Shown: positions 1 through 9,026 of the stretch, piece after piece
How positions within the stretch are numbered: position 1 is the first letter of the stretch
Layout of the letters: the number at the start of each line of letters is the position of its first letter
Assembly (NCBI RefSeq): GCF_030530635.1
Contig: NZ_JAUMUL010000005.1
Coordinates: 1-64,000, forward strand
Length of the DNA: 64,000 nucleotides
Origin: Actinomyces sp.
GTDB taxonomy: Bacteria > Actinomycetota > Actinomycetes > Actinomycetales > Actinomycetaceae
Reading direction: 5' to 3'
Translations under genes and position numbers: made by a program
The notes under the pieces: model-generated
Told to the model about the DNA's origin: nothing
Databases searched by the model: none
The model's input: the letters and a program-made list of their open reading frames with translations, nothing else

Positions 1-55
1 AACCCCCGACCTCTTCCATGCCATGGAAGCGCGCTACCAACTGCGCCATAGCCCC
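1..55 (-). tRNA. tRNA-Ala (anticodon GGC), 3' end outside window
   Basis: Read on the minus strand from 55 downward, the sequence opens with acceptor strand GGGGCTA, then a D-arm containing AGTTGGTAGCGC. The anticodon stem is CTTCC/GGAAG around the 7-base loop ATGGCAT, which places GGC at positions 34-36. The T-arm begins GGGGGTT and is cut by the window start. tRNA-Ala just downstream of rsfS and a histidine phosphatase is a common actinobacterial arrangement. The 3' acceptor strand cannot be checked. Confidence 0.9.
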
Positions 56-168
56 TCGTGGGCGTCACCCCTGCGGGCAACGACCAAACTCTACGAAGTC
101 AGCCGTGTCTCGGGCAAATCAAAACGACGTGCAGTGCCTCACCCGGAGCCCTCCCGTCGGGCACCCGC

Positions 169-783
169 TCACGGAACGTTCCATTCGGTGAGCATCCAAC
201 CGGGTCCCCGCTCGCCCGGCATCAGCACCCCGTGGTGACAGTTGTCCAGACCGCGTATACCAAACCAGGCGGAAGGCTCCAGTCCCAACAGGTGCATCAC
301 GCCAAGCGTGATCGCAGAGCCATGGGAGACGACAACCACGGCCCCGTCCGCGGCAGACGGCACCGTTTCCTCCACCATGCGCCGAAGCGTACCGCCGACA
401 CGCAGCGAGGTCGCCCGCCGCGTCTCCACGCCGACGTCGGCCGGCTCCTCCCCTCGACGCCAAGCGGCATAGGCATCGGGCCAACCGCTCTCCATATCCT
501 TTCGGGACAGCCCCTCCCACCTTCCGAAGGACCGCTCAAGCAGGCCCTCGTCAAGCTCTACGTCGACGCCGGTCAACTCGGCCAGTGCGCGCGCGGTCTC
601 CCGGGCCCGCGACAGCGGCGAGGAGACGATCCGCACCGGCTCCAGGCGGGCGAGCCCCGAGGCGGCGGAGCGGGCCTGCTCGCGGCCTGCGGCGTTCAAG
701 GGGATGTCGATGCGCCCCTGCACTCGCATCCCGGCGTTGTAGTCGGTCTGGCCATGCCGCCACAGGACCAGTCTGGAAGCCAT
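169..783 (-). CDS. Histidine phosphatase family protein (phosphoglycerate mutase-like)
   Basis: 204 aa, branch-1 histidine phosphatase (RHG family). The phosphorylated His is in the motif LWRHGQTDYN (R9-H10-G11). SSPLSRARETA near residues 54-64 supplies the conserved arginine, E83 lies in LLERSFGRWEG, and the second catalytic His is H154 in VVSHGSAI. The gene starts 27 bp after the rsfS stop and is probably co-transcribed with it. Family members range from cofactor-dependent phosphoglycerate mutases to broad phosphatases. The short length favours a small-molecule phosphatase, but the substrate cannot be named from sequence. Confidence 0.88.
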   Translation of the reverse strand: MASRLVLWRHGQTDYNAGMRVQGRIDIPLNAAGREQARSAASGLARLEPVRIVSSPLSRARETARALAELTGVDVELDEGLLERSFGRWEGLSRKDMESGWPDAYAAWRRGEEPADVGVETRRATSLRVGGTLRRMVEETVPSAADGAVVVVSHGSAITLGVMHLLGLEPSAWFGIRGLDNCHHGVLMPGERGPGWMLTEWNVP

Positions 784-810
784 TTCAGCGCCCCAGTTCC
801 TCGGCCGGTC

Positions 811-1191
811 TCAACCCTGGGTGCCGACCGGCTCAATGGCGGGAAGCTCCACCAGCGGGCAGTCCTTCCAAAGGCGCTCGAGTCCGTAGTACTCCCGGTC
901 CTCCGCCTGGAACACGTGCACCACCACGTCGCCGAAATCCAGAAGTACCCAGCGAGCCTCCTCAAGACCCTCCCGGGACCGTGCTTTGGCGCCCGCCTTG
1001 AACATCGCCTCCTCGACGGCCTCCACGACCGCGCGGGCTCGGCGCTCACTGGCAGCTGAGACGATCAGGAAGACGTCCGCGAAGGGCAGGCGCTCAGACA
1101 CGTCGACCGCGATGGCGTTATCCGCCTGCTTCTCGATGGCAGCGCCAGCCGCGACAGCGGCCAAGTCGACGGCGTGTTCAGTAGCGGGCAC
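811..1191 (-). CDS. rsfS: Ribosome silencing factor RsfS
   Basis: 126 aa, RsfS/Iojap family. In other bacteria this protein binds ribosomal protein L14 on the 50S subunit and blocks subunit joining during starvation. Conserved segments visible are ADVFLIVSA near residues 37-45, the WVLLDFGDVVVHVF block and EYYGLERLWKD near the C-terminus. The chosen start is a GTG (VPATEHAVDLA) with an AGGAGGAG Shine-Dalgarno eight bases upstream. The frame stays open to 1281, but the extra N-terminal residues are Arg-rich and unlike the family. It lies between nadD (with one interposed protein) and the histidine phosphatase, the usual actinobacterial place. Confidence 0.93.
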   Translation of the reverse strand: MPATEHAVDLAAVAAGAAIEKQADNAIAVDVSERLPFADVFLIVSAASERRARAVVEAVEEAMFKAGAKARSREGLEEARWVLLDFGDVVVHVFQAEDREYYGLERLWKDCPLVELPAIEPVGTQG

Positions 1192-1308
1192 AGCGCTCCT
1201 CCTGTTGGTGCATCGGCATCGACCAGCAACTCTACGTGCCGACCTGCGGCCCTGAACACACATGCGACCGAGTGTGGCCAAGCCTACGTAACCACCGGAT
1301 CGGATGGA

Positions 1309-2787
1309 CTAGACCCGCAACGGCGTCCAGTTGTCGAAGGCCTGCGGCAAGGAACCGATAATGCCGTTCTTCATCAAGAACCACACCACGGCGAGCACAA
1401 CCAGCGCCAGGACAACGGCCAGCAGGATGATCAACAGAGTACGGCCCACGCGCGAACCACCCTTAGAGGCGGGAACCGTCTGGGCCGGCTCACTTCCTGC
1501 CGCATCCCGGTACGAACTCAGCGAGCCGGCAACGGCCCTCCCGGCTGAATCCTGGTCCGCCTGACCGGCCGTATCGGTCTCGGCGGAGTCCGCCCCGGTC
1601 AGAGCGCGCCACTGGGGATTGTCGATTCCGTCGTAGACCTCGGCATCCGCCTCCGTGGCCTCCGTGGCCTCGGCAGCGGTATCCGTCCGCTCGACCGCGT
1701 CCTCCGCCTCGGCATCGACCGTATCCGACTCCTCCACTTCGTCCGCGACCGACTGCGCCTGGGAGACCTGCAGCGTGGCATCCGGCTGGATCACGGGCTG
1801 AACAGAACTCAATTCACCGGTGTCGATGTCTACCGTGCGCACTCCCTGAGCGGCCGCGGGGATGCGCACGATCGGGCGGCGCGCCGGCGGCGTCGAAGCG
1901 GCCTGCTCCGGCTCCTGAGGCGAGTGGGCGGACACGGCCGCCTCCAAAGTGGAGGTCTCATCCATGTAGGTCTCACCACTGGCGGTGGGATCGGTGTGGG
2001 CGGAGGCGGTCTCCACATGCGACAGTCCGGAACGCTGTCCCACAGCGCCCTCGGCAGGAGACTGCACCTCCTCATCAGCGGCGAGCCGATCCCTGAGAGA
2101 ACGACGCCTCGGGGCCGAACTCGGCGCTACCGGAGTCGAGTCCACAATCGGGGCATCCACGGCTTCCAGCACACCCGTGGGCAGACTGGAGATCTCCTCC
2201 TTCTGCGCATCAGTCAGCCCAGTACCCGCAGCCTGTGAAGAGGCGAATTCGGGCGCTGTCCCCGGGGAGGAAGCACCTGTACCAATGGGCACAGGCGCCG
2301 CGGCCGGTTCCGCCGGAACTTCATCAGCGGGCGCCGAGTCAGGAGAGTCAGCGGCCGGTTCCGCCGGAGCTTCATCAGCAGGCGCCGAGACCGGAGAGTC
2401 AGCAGCCGGTTCCGCCGGACTCGCGACGGTGGCCGGAGGCGCCGCCGTCGTCTGCTCGGTGGACACGCCGGACGACGGGGTCTCGGCGGCGTGATGACCG
2501 GTGGCCTCAGGCGCGGGCGCGTCGATGACGGGCTGGTCGGCAAGCGGATCCTGAAGGGCGCGGGCCTGCTCCGCGGTGATCTCCCCTGCCTCCAGCGCCC
2601 GCTGCAGCGCCTCGGCCTCCTCACGCAGACGCCGCATCTCCCTGCGGGTGAGCAGCGGTTGCTGCCCGGTCAGGATGGCTTCGCGCTCTGCGGCGCGCTC
2701 CGCCTCCCGCATGGCTCGACGGCTGCGGCGCGATCCGCCATCCGCCGAACCGGAGTCGGGCTGGTTTACGTCGGTGTTCTCACTCAC
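1309..2787 (-). CDS. Ala/Pro/Glu-rich protein with one C-terminal membrane segment
   Basis: 492 aa, function not recognised. The N-terminus (about 1-110) is charged, with a probable helix (RRSRRAMREAERAAEREAIL). The middle is acidic, low in complexity and rich in Ala, Pro, Glu, Ser and Thr, with about three near-copies of a 20-residue unit around APADEAPAEPAADSP encoded at 2280-2420. A single hydrophobic helix (TLLIILLAVVLALVV, about 448-470) follows the basic stretch KGGSRVGR, so the long domain is predicted cytoplasmic with about 20 residues outside. It overlaps the nadD stop by 8 bp and so is translationally coupled between nadD and rsfS. Codon use and overlap support a real gene. Confidence 0.75.
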   Translation of the reverse strand: MSENTDVNQPDSGSADGGSRRSRRAMREAERAAEREAILTGQQPLLTRREMRRLREEAEALQRALEAGEITAEQARALQDPLADQPVIDAPAPEATGHHAAETPSSGVSTEQTTAAPPATVASPAEPAADSPVSAPADEAPAEPAADSPDSAPADEVPAEPAAAPVPIGTGASSPGTAPEFASSQAAGTGLTDAQKEEISSLPTGVLEAVDAPIVDSTPVAPSSAPRRRSLRDRLAADEEVQSPAEGAVGQRSGLSHVETASAHTDPTASGETYMDETSTLEAAVSAHSPQEPEQAASTPPARRPIVRIPAAAQGVRTVDIDTGELSSVQPVIQPDATLQVSQAQSVADEVEESDTVDAEAEDAVERTDTAAEATEATEADAEVYDGIDNPQWRALTGADSAETDTAGQADQDSAGRAVAGSLSSYRDAAGSEPAQTVPASKGGSRVGRTLLIILLAVVLALVVLAVVWFLMKNGIIGSLPQAFDNWTPLRV

Positions 2788-3463
2788 CGTCGCTCTCCTT
2801 CCTCAGGGACTGCTCACGCGCGACATGCGCGGTCATCGACGTCGTCGACGCCGAACGCTCGGGCACGCGGTAAAGACCGTATTTACGGATGTACTGGACC
2901 ACCCCGTCGGGGACGAGGTACCAGACGGGACCACCCCGGCCGACCCGGTCGCGGCAATCGGTGGAGGAGATCGCCATGGCAGGCACCTCCACCAGCGAGA
3001 TCTTCTCCGCGGGCAGGCCCGTATCCGTGAGTACATGACCCGGACGGGTCACACCAACCATATGCGCCAAGGCCAGGATCTCCTGGTTGTCCTTCCAGGT
3101 GAGGATCTGAGCGAGCGCATCGGCACCCGTGATGAAGTACAGCTCAGCACCGGGATACTCCGCCATGATGTCATGGAGCGTATCAATCGTGAAGGTCGTG
3201 CCACCCCGATCGATATCCACCCGGGACACCGTGAAGCGCGGATTGGAGGCTGTCGCGATCACCGTCATGAGGTAGCGGTGCTCGGCCGGCGAGACCCGAC
3301 GATCCTTCTTGAAGGGCTGCGCCCAGGTGGGTACGAAGATGACCTCGTCAAGCTTGAAGACGTGCTGCACCTCGGAGGCGGCCACGAGGTGGCCGTGGTG
3401 GATCGGATCAAAGGTGCCACCCATGATCCCGATGCGCAGGGGACGCGCACTGCTGTCGGTCAC
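2780..3463 (-). CDS. nadD: Nicotinate-nucleotide adenylyltransferase
   Basis: 227 aa. It converts nicotinate mononucleotide and ATP to deamido-NAD in cytoplasmic NAD synthesis. The nucleotidyltransferase signature GGTFDPIHHGHL is at about residues 15-26, and the C-terminal ISSTDCRDRV corresponds to the family's ISST-x-IR motif. Length is typical apart from a Ser/Arg-rich C-terminal tail of about 25 residues. It heads a minus-strand operon with the 492-aa protein and rsfS. In related genomes nadD follows proA; here about 13 kb of other genes lies between them. Confidence 0.95.
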   Translation of the reverse strand: MTDSSARPLRIGIMGGTFDPIHHGHLVAASEVQHVFKLDEVIFVPTWAQPFKKDRRVSPAEHRYLMTVIATASNPRFTVSRVDIDRGGTTFTIDTLHDIMAEYPGAELYFITGADALAQILTWKDNQEILALAHMVGVTRPGHVLTDTGLPAEKISLVEVPAMAISSTDCRDRVGRGGPVWYLVPDGVVQYIRKYGLYRVPERSASTTSMTAHVAREQSLRKESDGE

Positions 3464-3817
3464 AGGCGCCCCTCCACGTTGTCGCTATCCACGCGCACTC
3501 CTCCGGTTCGTTCCGCGCGCCGCTTGCGCACGGGCGTGTCCATACTGCCACGCCCCAGCCGCCGAAACCGACTTTCACACGCTGCACAGCGAGGTCGAAG
3601 CGTCACCGACGATCAAAAGTCAGGTCATCCGGATACCCGAAAAACGCCCCGACAAAGGCAAATTATGGCTACGATCACAACAGACTGTCGTCTTCCTTCC
3701 TACCCGAGAGACGTCCTGTCCGCAGTCCCTACCCCGGCCGGCGGGCCACAGGTCAGGAACAGCCCGGGGATACGGGTCGACGGTAGCGCCGGCCTCCATC
3801 CCGAAAGGAGATCGACG
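3464..3817. other. Divergent intergenic region nadD / Dcu transporter
   Basis: 354 bp between the nadD start (minus) and the transporter start (plus), so it must hold both promoters. The right half is less GC-rich, with GACAAAGGCAAATTATGG near 3650 and a TACGAT hexamer near 3670 as a weak -10 candidate. I see no convincing -35/-10 pair, no operator palindrome and no credible gene. Confidence 0.4.
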
Positions 3818-5128
3818 ATGATCTGGTTCCACCTGGCCGTCGTCTTGCTGTTCATAATCATCGGTGCCCGCATGGGAGGTGTCGGTATCGGCCTCGCCGG
3901 CGGCGCCGGCATCCTGGTGCTGGTACTGACTGGCGTACACACCTCCGCCGAAGCCGCACCCTGGGAGGTCATCGGCATCATCATGTCGGTGATCTGCACG
4001 GTGGCGGCTCTGCAACTCGCCGGAGCCATGGACCACCTGGTCCACCTGACCGAGGTGCTACTACGCCGCCACCCCAAGCAGATCGTGTTCCTCGCGCCGA
4101 TCGTCACCTATCTGATGTCGCTGCTGTGCGGCACCGGACACACCGCCTACTCCGTCATCCCCGTCATCGTGGACGTCGCCAAGGGGCACGGCATCCGCCC
4201 CTCGCGTCCACTGTCCATCGCCGTGGTGTCCTCACAGGTCGGTGTGGCCGCCTCCCCCATCTCCGCGGCCATGGTGGCCCTGGTCGTCGCCGTGGAACCG
4301 CTGAGCATCGGCTATCTGCAGTGCCTGGCCATTGTCATCCCCACCACCTTCATCGGCTGCATGGTCGGCGCCGCAGTCGCCTACTTCCAGGGCTCCGAAC
4401 TCAAGGACGACCCGGTATACATCGAGCGTAAGGCCAAGGGCCTGGTCAAGCCCTCCGCCGCTACCGCCGCCGACTACCAGGCGGCTCCCAGCGCCGTGCC
4501 GAGCCTCATCATCTTCCTGATCGCCCTCATCCTGGTGGTCACCTATGCCACCGTGTCCTCCCCCGAGCTGAAGATCATGTCCGACCCGCCGATGGGATCG
4601 ACCCCGGCGATCATGACCATCATGCTGGCCACGGCGGCCGTGATCTGCGCCGTGGCGAAAAAGCCGACCTCGCAGATCGCCGTCCAGGACACCTTCCGCG
4701 CCGGCATGACCGCCGCCGTATGCATCCTCGGCCTGGCCTGGCTCGGCAACGCCTTCGTCGACCACTACGAGGAGACCATCTCCAGCGCCCTGTCCGGCCC
4801 GTTCCAGGCCGCGCCCTGGCTGGTGGCGGTCTTCTTCTACTTCGCCGCACCGCTGATGTTCTCCCACGCCGCCACCACGCGCGCATTCATGCCGCTCATG
4901 GTGGCCCTGGGCCTACCGGGCACCGCGCTGGTTGCCTCCTACCCGGCCGTGGCGAACTACTACCTGCTGCCCAACTACCCCACCACAGTTGCGGCCATGG
5001 AGATGGACGACACCGGCTCCACCCGGGTGGGCAAGATGGTGCTCAACCACCCCTTCGTGGTGCCCGGCACCGTCGCCATCATCGTGTGCGTGGCACTGGG
5101 ATTCCTCATTGCCCCGTTCATCATCTGA
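3818..5128 (+). CDS. Anaerobic C4-dicarboxylate transporter (DcuA/DcuB family)
   Basis: 436 aa polytopic inner-membrane protein of the Dcu family. Members exchange or take up fumarate, malate, aspartate and succinate in anaerobic growth. The N-terminus with GARMGGVGIGLAGGAGILVL and the segment VVSSQVGVAASPISAAMV resemble DcuA, while LLCGTGHTAYSVIPVI resembles DcuB, so the subtype is left open. The start ATG is preceded by AAAGGAG at good spacing; the frame is open far upstream over nadD but that part is not plausible protein. It is monocistronic and followed by a strong hairpin. A fermentative or fumarate-respiring host fits this carrier. Confidence 0.9.
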   Translation: MIWFHLAVVLLFIIIGARMGGVGIGLAGGAGILVLVLTGVHTSAEAAPWEVIGIIMSVICTVAALQLAGAMDHLVHLTEVLLRRHPKQIVFLAPIVTYLMSLLCGTGHTAYSVIPVIVDVAKGHGIRPSRPLSIAVVSSQVGVAASPISAAMVALVVAVEPLSIGYLQCLAIVIPTTFIGCMVGAAVAYFQGSELKDDPVYIERKAKGLVKPSAATAADYQAAPSAVPSLIIFLIALILVVTYATVSSPELKIMSDPPMGSTPAIMTIMLATAAVICAVAKKPTSQIAVQDTFRAGMTAAVCILGLAWLGNAFVDHYEETISSALSGPFQAAPWLVAVFFYFAAPLMFSHAATTRAFMPLMVALGLPGTALVASYPAVANYYLLPNYPTTVAAMEMDDTGSTRVGKMVLNHPFVVPGTVAIIVCVALGFLIAPFII

Positions 5129-5141
5129 CCACCGCAGGCGG

Positions 5142-5171
5142 CTCTCCGCCCGGCCCGCACCGGGCGGAGAG
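5142..5171 (+). terminator. Probable terminator after the Dcu transporter
   Basis: A perfect 11-bp stem, CTCTCCGCCCG against CGGGCGGAGAG, encloses an 8-base loop 14 bp after the transporter stop. There is no U-tract, which is common in high-GC actinobacteria. A second, weaker stem (GGGAGGGCG 5191-5199 with CGCCCTCCC 5218-5226, 18-base loop) follows. Confidence 0.65.
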
Positions 5172-5240
5172 CAGTCACCGGTGGGAATCCGGGAGGGCGT
5201 CTGAGCATGGACTCGGGCGCCCTCCCGCGTCTTAGAAAAC

Positions 5241-5259
5241 TCTCATCGTCGTCTCATCG
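5241..5259 (+). promoter_or_regulatory. Direct-repeat box, candidate OmpR-type regulator site
   Basis: Two exact copies of TCTCATCG (5241-5248 and 5252-5259) are spaced 11 bp start to start. That is the helical-repeat spacing bound by OmpR/PhoB-class regulators. The box lies 68 bp upstream of the first glycosyltransferase start, and the same operon ends with an OmpR-type regulator gene, so autoregulation is plausible. The link is inference. Confidence 0.4.
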
Positions 5260-5326
5260 CCACCTTTCAGCCATGCAGGAGTCTGATAGGGAAGTCGCCA
5301 CCCGGCGACCGGAAAGAAGACGCCTC

Positions 5327-6691
5327 ATGATTCGCTTACATCCCTTGTCACAGACCCTGGACCTGCCACGCCCCGGATCCGAACCGGCCCCGACAGATCT
5401 AGGACTGGGTCCCGCACCGACGCCGCTCCCTACGGCGCCCGCCCTGGCGCCGGCCTCGACGTCGGCCCCCACACAGGCTCTGGCGCGGCCCGCCTCCCCG
5501 CGTTCTCTACGAGTCGTGTTCTACAGCCATGATTCCCAGGGGCTCGGACACCTGCGGCGCAATCTGGCGCTCGCGCACCGAATCGCCGCTGAACTACCCG
5601 CGCTGACAGGCGCTTCGGTCACCGGTCTTTTGGTAGCCGGTGTATCCCCCTCACCCGGATTCTCCCTGCCCGCGGGCTTCGACTGGCTGGTGCTGCCGGG
5701 CTTCACCAAGGCACCCGGCGGTTACCGACCCCGCGGCCTGCGCGGCACCCCCAACTCACTGGCGACACTGCGCTCCGGGCTGGTCGCCTCCGCACTGCAG
5801 CGCTTCGCGCCCCACCTGGTGATCGTCGACCGCCATATCTACGGCGTACGCAAGGAACTGCGGGCCCCGCTGCGGCACCTGCGTGCGGTCTACCCCAACA
5901 CTCGTATCGTCCTCGGGCTGCGTGAAGTGCTGGACGCGCCGGAGGTGGCCACCGCCGAATGGAACAACCTGGACACCCCGAACAATCTGCGCAACATCAT
6001 TGACGAGGTCTGGGTCTACGGTGACCCCGCCGTCCACGATCCAGTCGCCACCGGCGAGGTACCCGCGTCGCTGCGCGACCGCGCCGTGTTCACCGGCTAC
6101 CTGGCCAATGGCCGCAGCATGCTGGACCGCGGCCGCTGCGAGATTGCCGAACCGTTCGTCCTTACCACCGCCGGCGGCGGCTCCGACGGCTTCGAACTCC
6201 TGCGCAGCGCCTCCCGCATGACTCCGCCCCCCGGCCACAAGCACGTACTGGTAACCGGACCGCAACTGGACGAGACCGGCTACGACGCGGTAGTGGCGGC
6301 AGCCGGACCGAACACCGAGGTGCACCGCTCGCTGCCCGGGCTGAGCCGGTGGATCGAACGGGCCTCGGCAGTGGTGGCCATGGGCGGCTACAACACCGCC
6401 TGCGAGATCCTGGCCACCCCCACTCCCGCCCTGATCGTCCCCCGTGAGCAGCCGCGCCGCGAACAACTCATCCGGGCCCGGGCCCTTCAAGCCGTCGGCG
6501 CCGTCGACTACGTGCGGGCCGACGAGCTCACGCCCGGAATCCTGTCCGACTGGACCGCTCACGCGGTGGGCCGGCGCATGCCCCGCACCGGGCTGAACAC
6601 CGACGGCCTGCCCGAGGCCGCCCGCCAGGCCGCCGCCCTGCTACACGACCAACTCGATTCAGTACCTGCCCTCAAGGAGATGGCCTCATGA
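5327..6691 (+). CDS. Glycosyltransferase, MurG/GT28-like
   Basis: 454 aa. Residues 1-60 form an unusual Pro/Ala/Thr-rich leader with no signal peptide. A GT-B fold follows, beginning RVVFYSHDSQGLGHLRR with the GxGHLRR nucleotide-sugar loop at 72-78. The C-terminal half carries AMGGYNTACEILATPTPALI (about 351-370) and PREQPRREQLIRA, the donor-binding region typical of MurG-like enzymes. ATG is preceded by GGAAAGAAGA. It is the first gene of an operon of three glycosyltransferases, an ABC exporter, two kinases and a two-component system; its stop overlaps the next start (ATGA). Donor and acceptor are unknown. Confidence 0.82.
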   Translation: MIRLHPLSQTLDLPRPGSEPAPTDLGLGPAPTPLPTAPALAPASTSAPTQALARPASPRSLRVVFYSHDSQGLGHLRRNLALAHRIAAELPALTGASVTGLLVAGVSPSPGFSLPAGFDWLVLPGFTKAPGGYRPRGLRGTPNSLATLRSGLVASALQRFAPHLVIVDRHIYGVRKELRAPLRHLRAVYPNTRIVLGLREVLDAPEVATAEWNNLDTPNNLRNIIDEVWVYGDPAVHDPVATGEVPASLRDRAVFTGYLANGRSMLDRGRCEIAEPFVLTTAGGGSDGFELLRSASRMTPPPGHKHVLVTGPQLDETGYDAVVAAAGPNTEVHRSLPGLSRWIERASAVVAMGGYNTACEILATPTPALIVPREQPRREQLIRARALQAVGAVDYVRADELTPGILSDWTAHAVGRRMPRTGLNTDGLPEAARQAAALLHDQLDSVPALKEMAS

Positions 6692-7905
6692 CTCGCATCG
6701 GCTACATTCTCAAGGTCTACCCCCGCTTCTCGGAGACCTTCGTGGTCACCGAGATGCTCGCCCGCGAGGCGCTGGGCGACGACCTGACCATCTACGCTCT
6801 GCGCCCCACCACCGACTCCCGCTTCCACCCGGAGATCGCCCGCATCAGGGCGCAGGTGAACTGGGTGCCGCGGCCGCGCCGCGCCATCGACATGTGGGGG
6901 CTGCTGGCCGGTTCCCTCAAGGAGCCGGACATGCGTGCCAATCTGGCGGAGATCCTGCCCGCCGTGGCCGATCTGCCCGGCGATGAGGTCGCCCAGGGGG
7001 CGGCTCTGGCATACAGCGCCCGTGAAGCGGGCATAACCCACTTGCACGCCCACTTCGCCTCCCTGGCGGGCCGCACCGCCTGGATCGCCTCCCGCCTGAG
7101 TGGCATCCCCTACACCGTCACCACCCACGCCAAGGACATCTACCACGAGTCCGTCGACCAGCTGTGGCTGCGCCGCATCTGCGCCGACGCCGACCGCGTG
7201 ATAGCCATCAGCCGCTACAACGAACGCAACCTGCACTCGCTGTTGGCCGGTACCGGCGCACGCGTCGAATTGCGCTACAACGCCCTCGAACTCGACCGCT
7301 TCCCGTTCCGTCCACCCGCACCGGCCACCGGCCCCCTGCACATTGCGGCCGTGGGTCGCCTGGTGGTCAAGAAGGGATTCGACGACCTGATCGACGCCGT
7401 CGGCATTCTGACCGAGGCCGGGGTGCCGGTCGTGTTGGACATCGCCGGTGAGGGCGAGGAGCGCGACAACCTGGCCGGGCGCATCACCGCCCTGGGCCTG
7501 GGTGACCGCGTCAACCTGCTGGGCCCGCTCACACAGGAGGAGGTCCGCGCGCTGCTGGGCCACGCCCAGGTGTTCGCCGCCCCCTGCAAGCCCGCTGAGG
7601 ACGGCAATATCGACGGCCTGCCCACCGTGGTCCTGGAGTCCATGGCCTGCGGCACCCCCGTGATCGCCACCGAGGTATCCGGGCTGCCGGAGGTGGTTCG
7701 CGACGGCGATACCGGAATCCTACTGCCGCACAGCGACCCGCAGGCACTTGCCCGCGCCCTGCGGGAGCTGGCGGAGGGAACCGTCGACCCGGCGCCGTTG
7801 GCCCGTAACGCCCGCGCCCTGATCGAGCGGGACTTCGACTCCCGCACCCAGGCGGCGGCCCTGTCCGCCTGGCAGTCCGACCCCGAGCTTGAGGAGGTTC
7901 GCTGA
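6688..7905 (+). CDS. Glycosyltransferase family 4
   Basis: 405 aa GT-B retaining glycosyltransferase. The N-terminal domain opens RIGYILKVYPRFSETFVV, common in polysaccharide (colanic-acid-type) transferases. The C-terminal domain begins near VGRLVVKKGFDDLIDA. The donor-binding EX7E motif lies in the stretch GNIDGLPTVVLESMACG (about 306-325), followed by GTPVIATEVSGLPEVV. ATGA overlap with the gene before and TGATG overlap with the gene after show translational coupling. It probably adds one sugar of the product built by this operon. Confidence 0.87.
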   Translation: MTRIGYILKVYPRFSETFVVTEMLAREALGDDLTIYALRPTTDSRFHPEIARIRAQVNWVPRPRRAIDMWGLLAGSLKEPDMRANLAEILPAVADLPGDEVAQGAALAYSAREAGITHLHAHFASLAGRTAWIASRLSGIPYTVTTHAKDIYHESVDQLWLRRICADADRVIAISRYNERNLHSLLAGTGARVELRYNALELDRFPFRPPAPATGPLHIAAVGRLVVKKGFDDLIDAVGILTEAGVPVVLDIAGEGEERDNLAGRITALGLGDRVNLLGPLTQEEVRALLGHAQVFAAPCKPAEDGNIDGLPTVVLESMACGTPVIATEVSGLPEVVRDGDTGILLPHSDPQALARALRELAEGTVDPAPLARNARALIERDFDSRTQAAALSAWQSDPELEEVR

Positions 7906-9026
7906 TGCGTATCGCCTACATCTGCGCCGATCCGGGTGTGCCGGTCTTCGGCTCCAAAGGCGCATCCGTTCACGTTCAAGAGGTGGTGCGTGCACTGCGC
8001 CACGCCGGCCACGAGGTGACCGTATACGCCGTGCGTCGCGGCAGCCTGGTGCCACCGGATCTGACCGACCTGCCCGTCAGCATCGTCCGGGTCGAGGCTA
8101 CCGACACCGCCTCCCGCGAGCGCGCCCAGGCGGAGGCCGCCGCCGCCCTGGCGGCCTTGGTGGCAGAGGCCGGCGCCGACCTGATCTACGAGCGCTACTC
8201 GCTGTTCTCGACCGCCCTGGCCACCCTGGCCGAAGCCGGCATCCCCGGGGTGTTGGAGGTCAACTCCCCACTGATCGACGAGCAGCGCCGCCACCGCAGC
8301 CTTGTCGATGAGGCGCGGGCACTGGCGGCTCTGCGTGCCCAGGTGCGGGCTGCCCGCACCACCGTGTGCGTGTCCGAGCCGGTGCGCCGCTGGGTGTGCA
8401 GTCACGTCGAAGCGCCCCGCGCCGTCACCATCCCCAACGGCGTCAACCTCCACCGCCTCACCCCCTTCCCGGAGGATCCCGACGGCGTCATCGTCACCTT
8501 CGTGGGCACGCTCAAGCCCTGGCACGGCGTGGCGGATCTGCTGCAGGCCGCCGCCCTGGCCCGGGAGAACTGGAGCCTGCGCATCATTGGGGACGGACCG
8601 GAGCGGGACGCTCTGCACCGCCAGGCCGATGAACTCGGCCTGAACGTGGACTTCCGCGGAGCACTGGCCCCGCAGGAGGTGCCGGGAGCGCTGGCGGGAA
8701 GCGCCATCGGCGTGGCCCCTTACCCGGACCTTGGCGGAGAGGAGGAGCAGTACTTCTCACCGTTGAAGGTGCTGGAGTATCTGGCGGCCGGACTACCGGT
8801 GGTTGCCTCCGCCGTCGGCCAATTGCCCCGGCTGCTCGACGGTATCGGGGTGCTGGTGCCCCCATCCGACCCGGCCGCCCTGGCCAGCGCCCTGGACGCC
8901 CTCTCTGTAACTCCGCAGCTGCGCGCCCGCCGCGGCGCGCTGGGGCGCCGCCGGGCGGAGAAGCATCACGGGTGGGACGCCGTCGTCGCCCAGATCCTCA
9001 ACCAGGCGGAGGTGCAGCATGTCTGA
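7905..9026 (+). CDS. Glycosyltransferase family 4
   Basis: 373 aa, second GT4 enzyme of the operon. The N-terminus has the acceptor-side loop PVFGSKGASVHVQEVVRAL. The C-terminal domain includes FVGTLKPWHGVADLL, and the catalytic region EEEQYFSPLKVLEYLAAGLP carries the EX7E motif in its FSPLKVLEY variant, typical of transferases acting on glycolipid or secondary-metabolite acceptors. The start overlaps the previous stop (TGATG) and its own stop is 8 bp inside the ABC transporter gene. The substrate is not predictable. Confidence 0.87.
   Translation: MRIAYICADPGVPVFGSKGASVHVQEVVRALRHAGHEVTVYAVRRGSLVPPDLTDLPVSIVRVEATDTASRERAQAEAAAALAALVAEAGADLIYERYSLFSTALATLAEAGIPGVLEVNSPLIDEQRRHRSLVDEARALAALRAQVRAARTTVCVSEPVRRWVCSHVEAPRAVTIPNGVNLHRLTPFPEDPDGVIVTFVGTLKPWHGVADLLQAAALARENWSLRIIGDGPERDALHRQADELGLNVDFRGALAPQEVPGALAGSAIGVAPYPDLGGEEEQYFSPLKVLEYLAAGLPVVASAVGQLPRLLDGIGVLVPPSDPAALASALDALSVTPQLRARRGALGRRRAEKHHGWDAVVAQILNQAEVQHV

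Noticed and set aside
58..1059. 333-codon plus-strand frame over the histidine phosphatase and rsfS
   Set aside because: Both genes on the minus strand are well supported, with ribosome sites and motifs.
3580..3605. GCGAGGTCGAAGCGTCACCG considered as a further CCGA-RR-TCGG copy
   Set aside because: The palindromic 10-mer is broken and there is no second unit at 22-23 bp.
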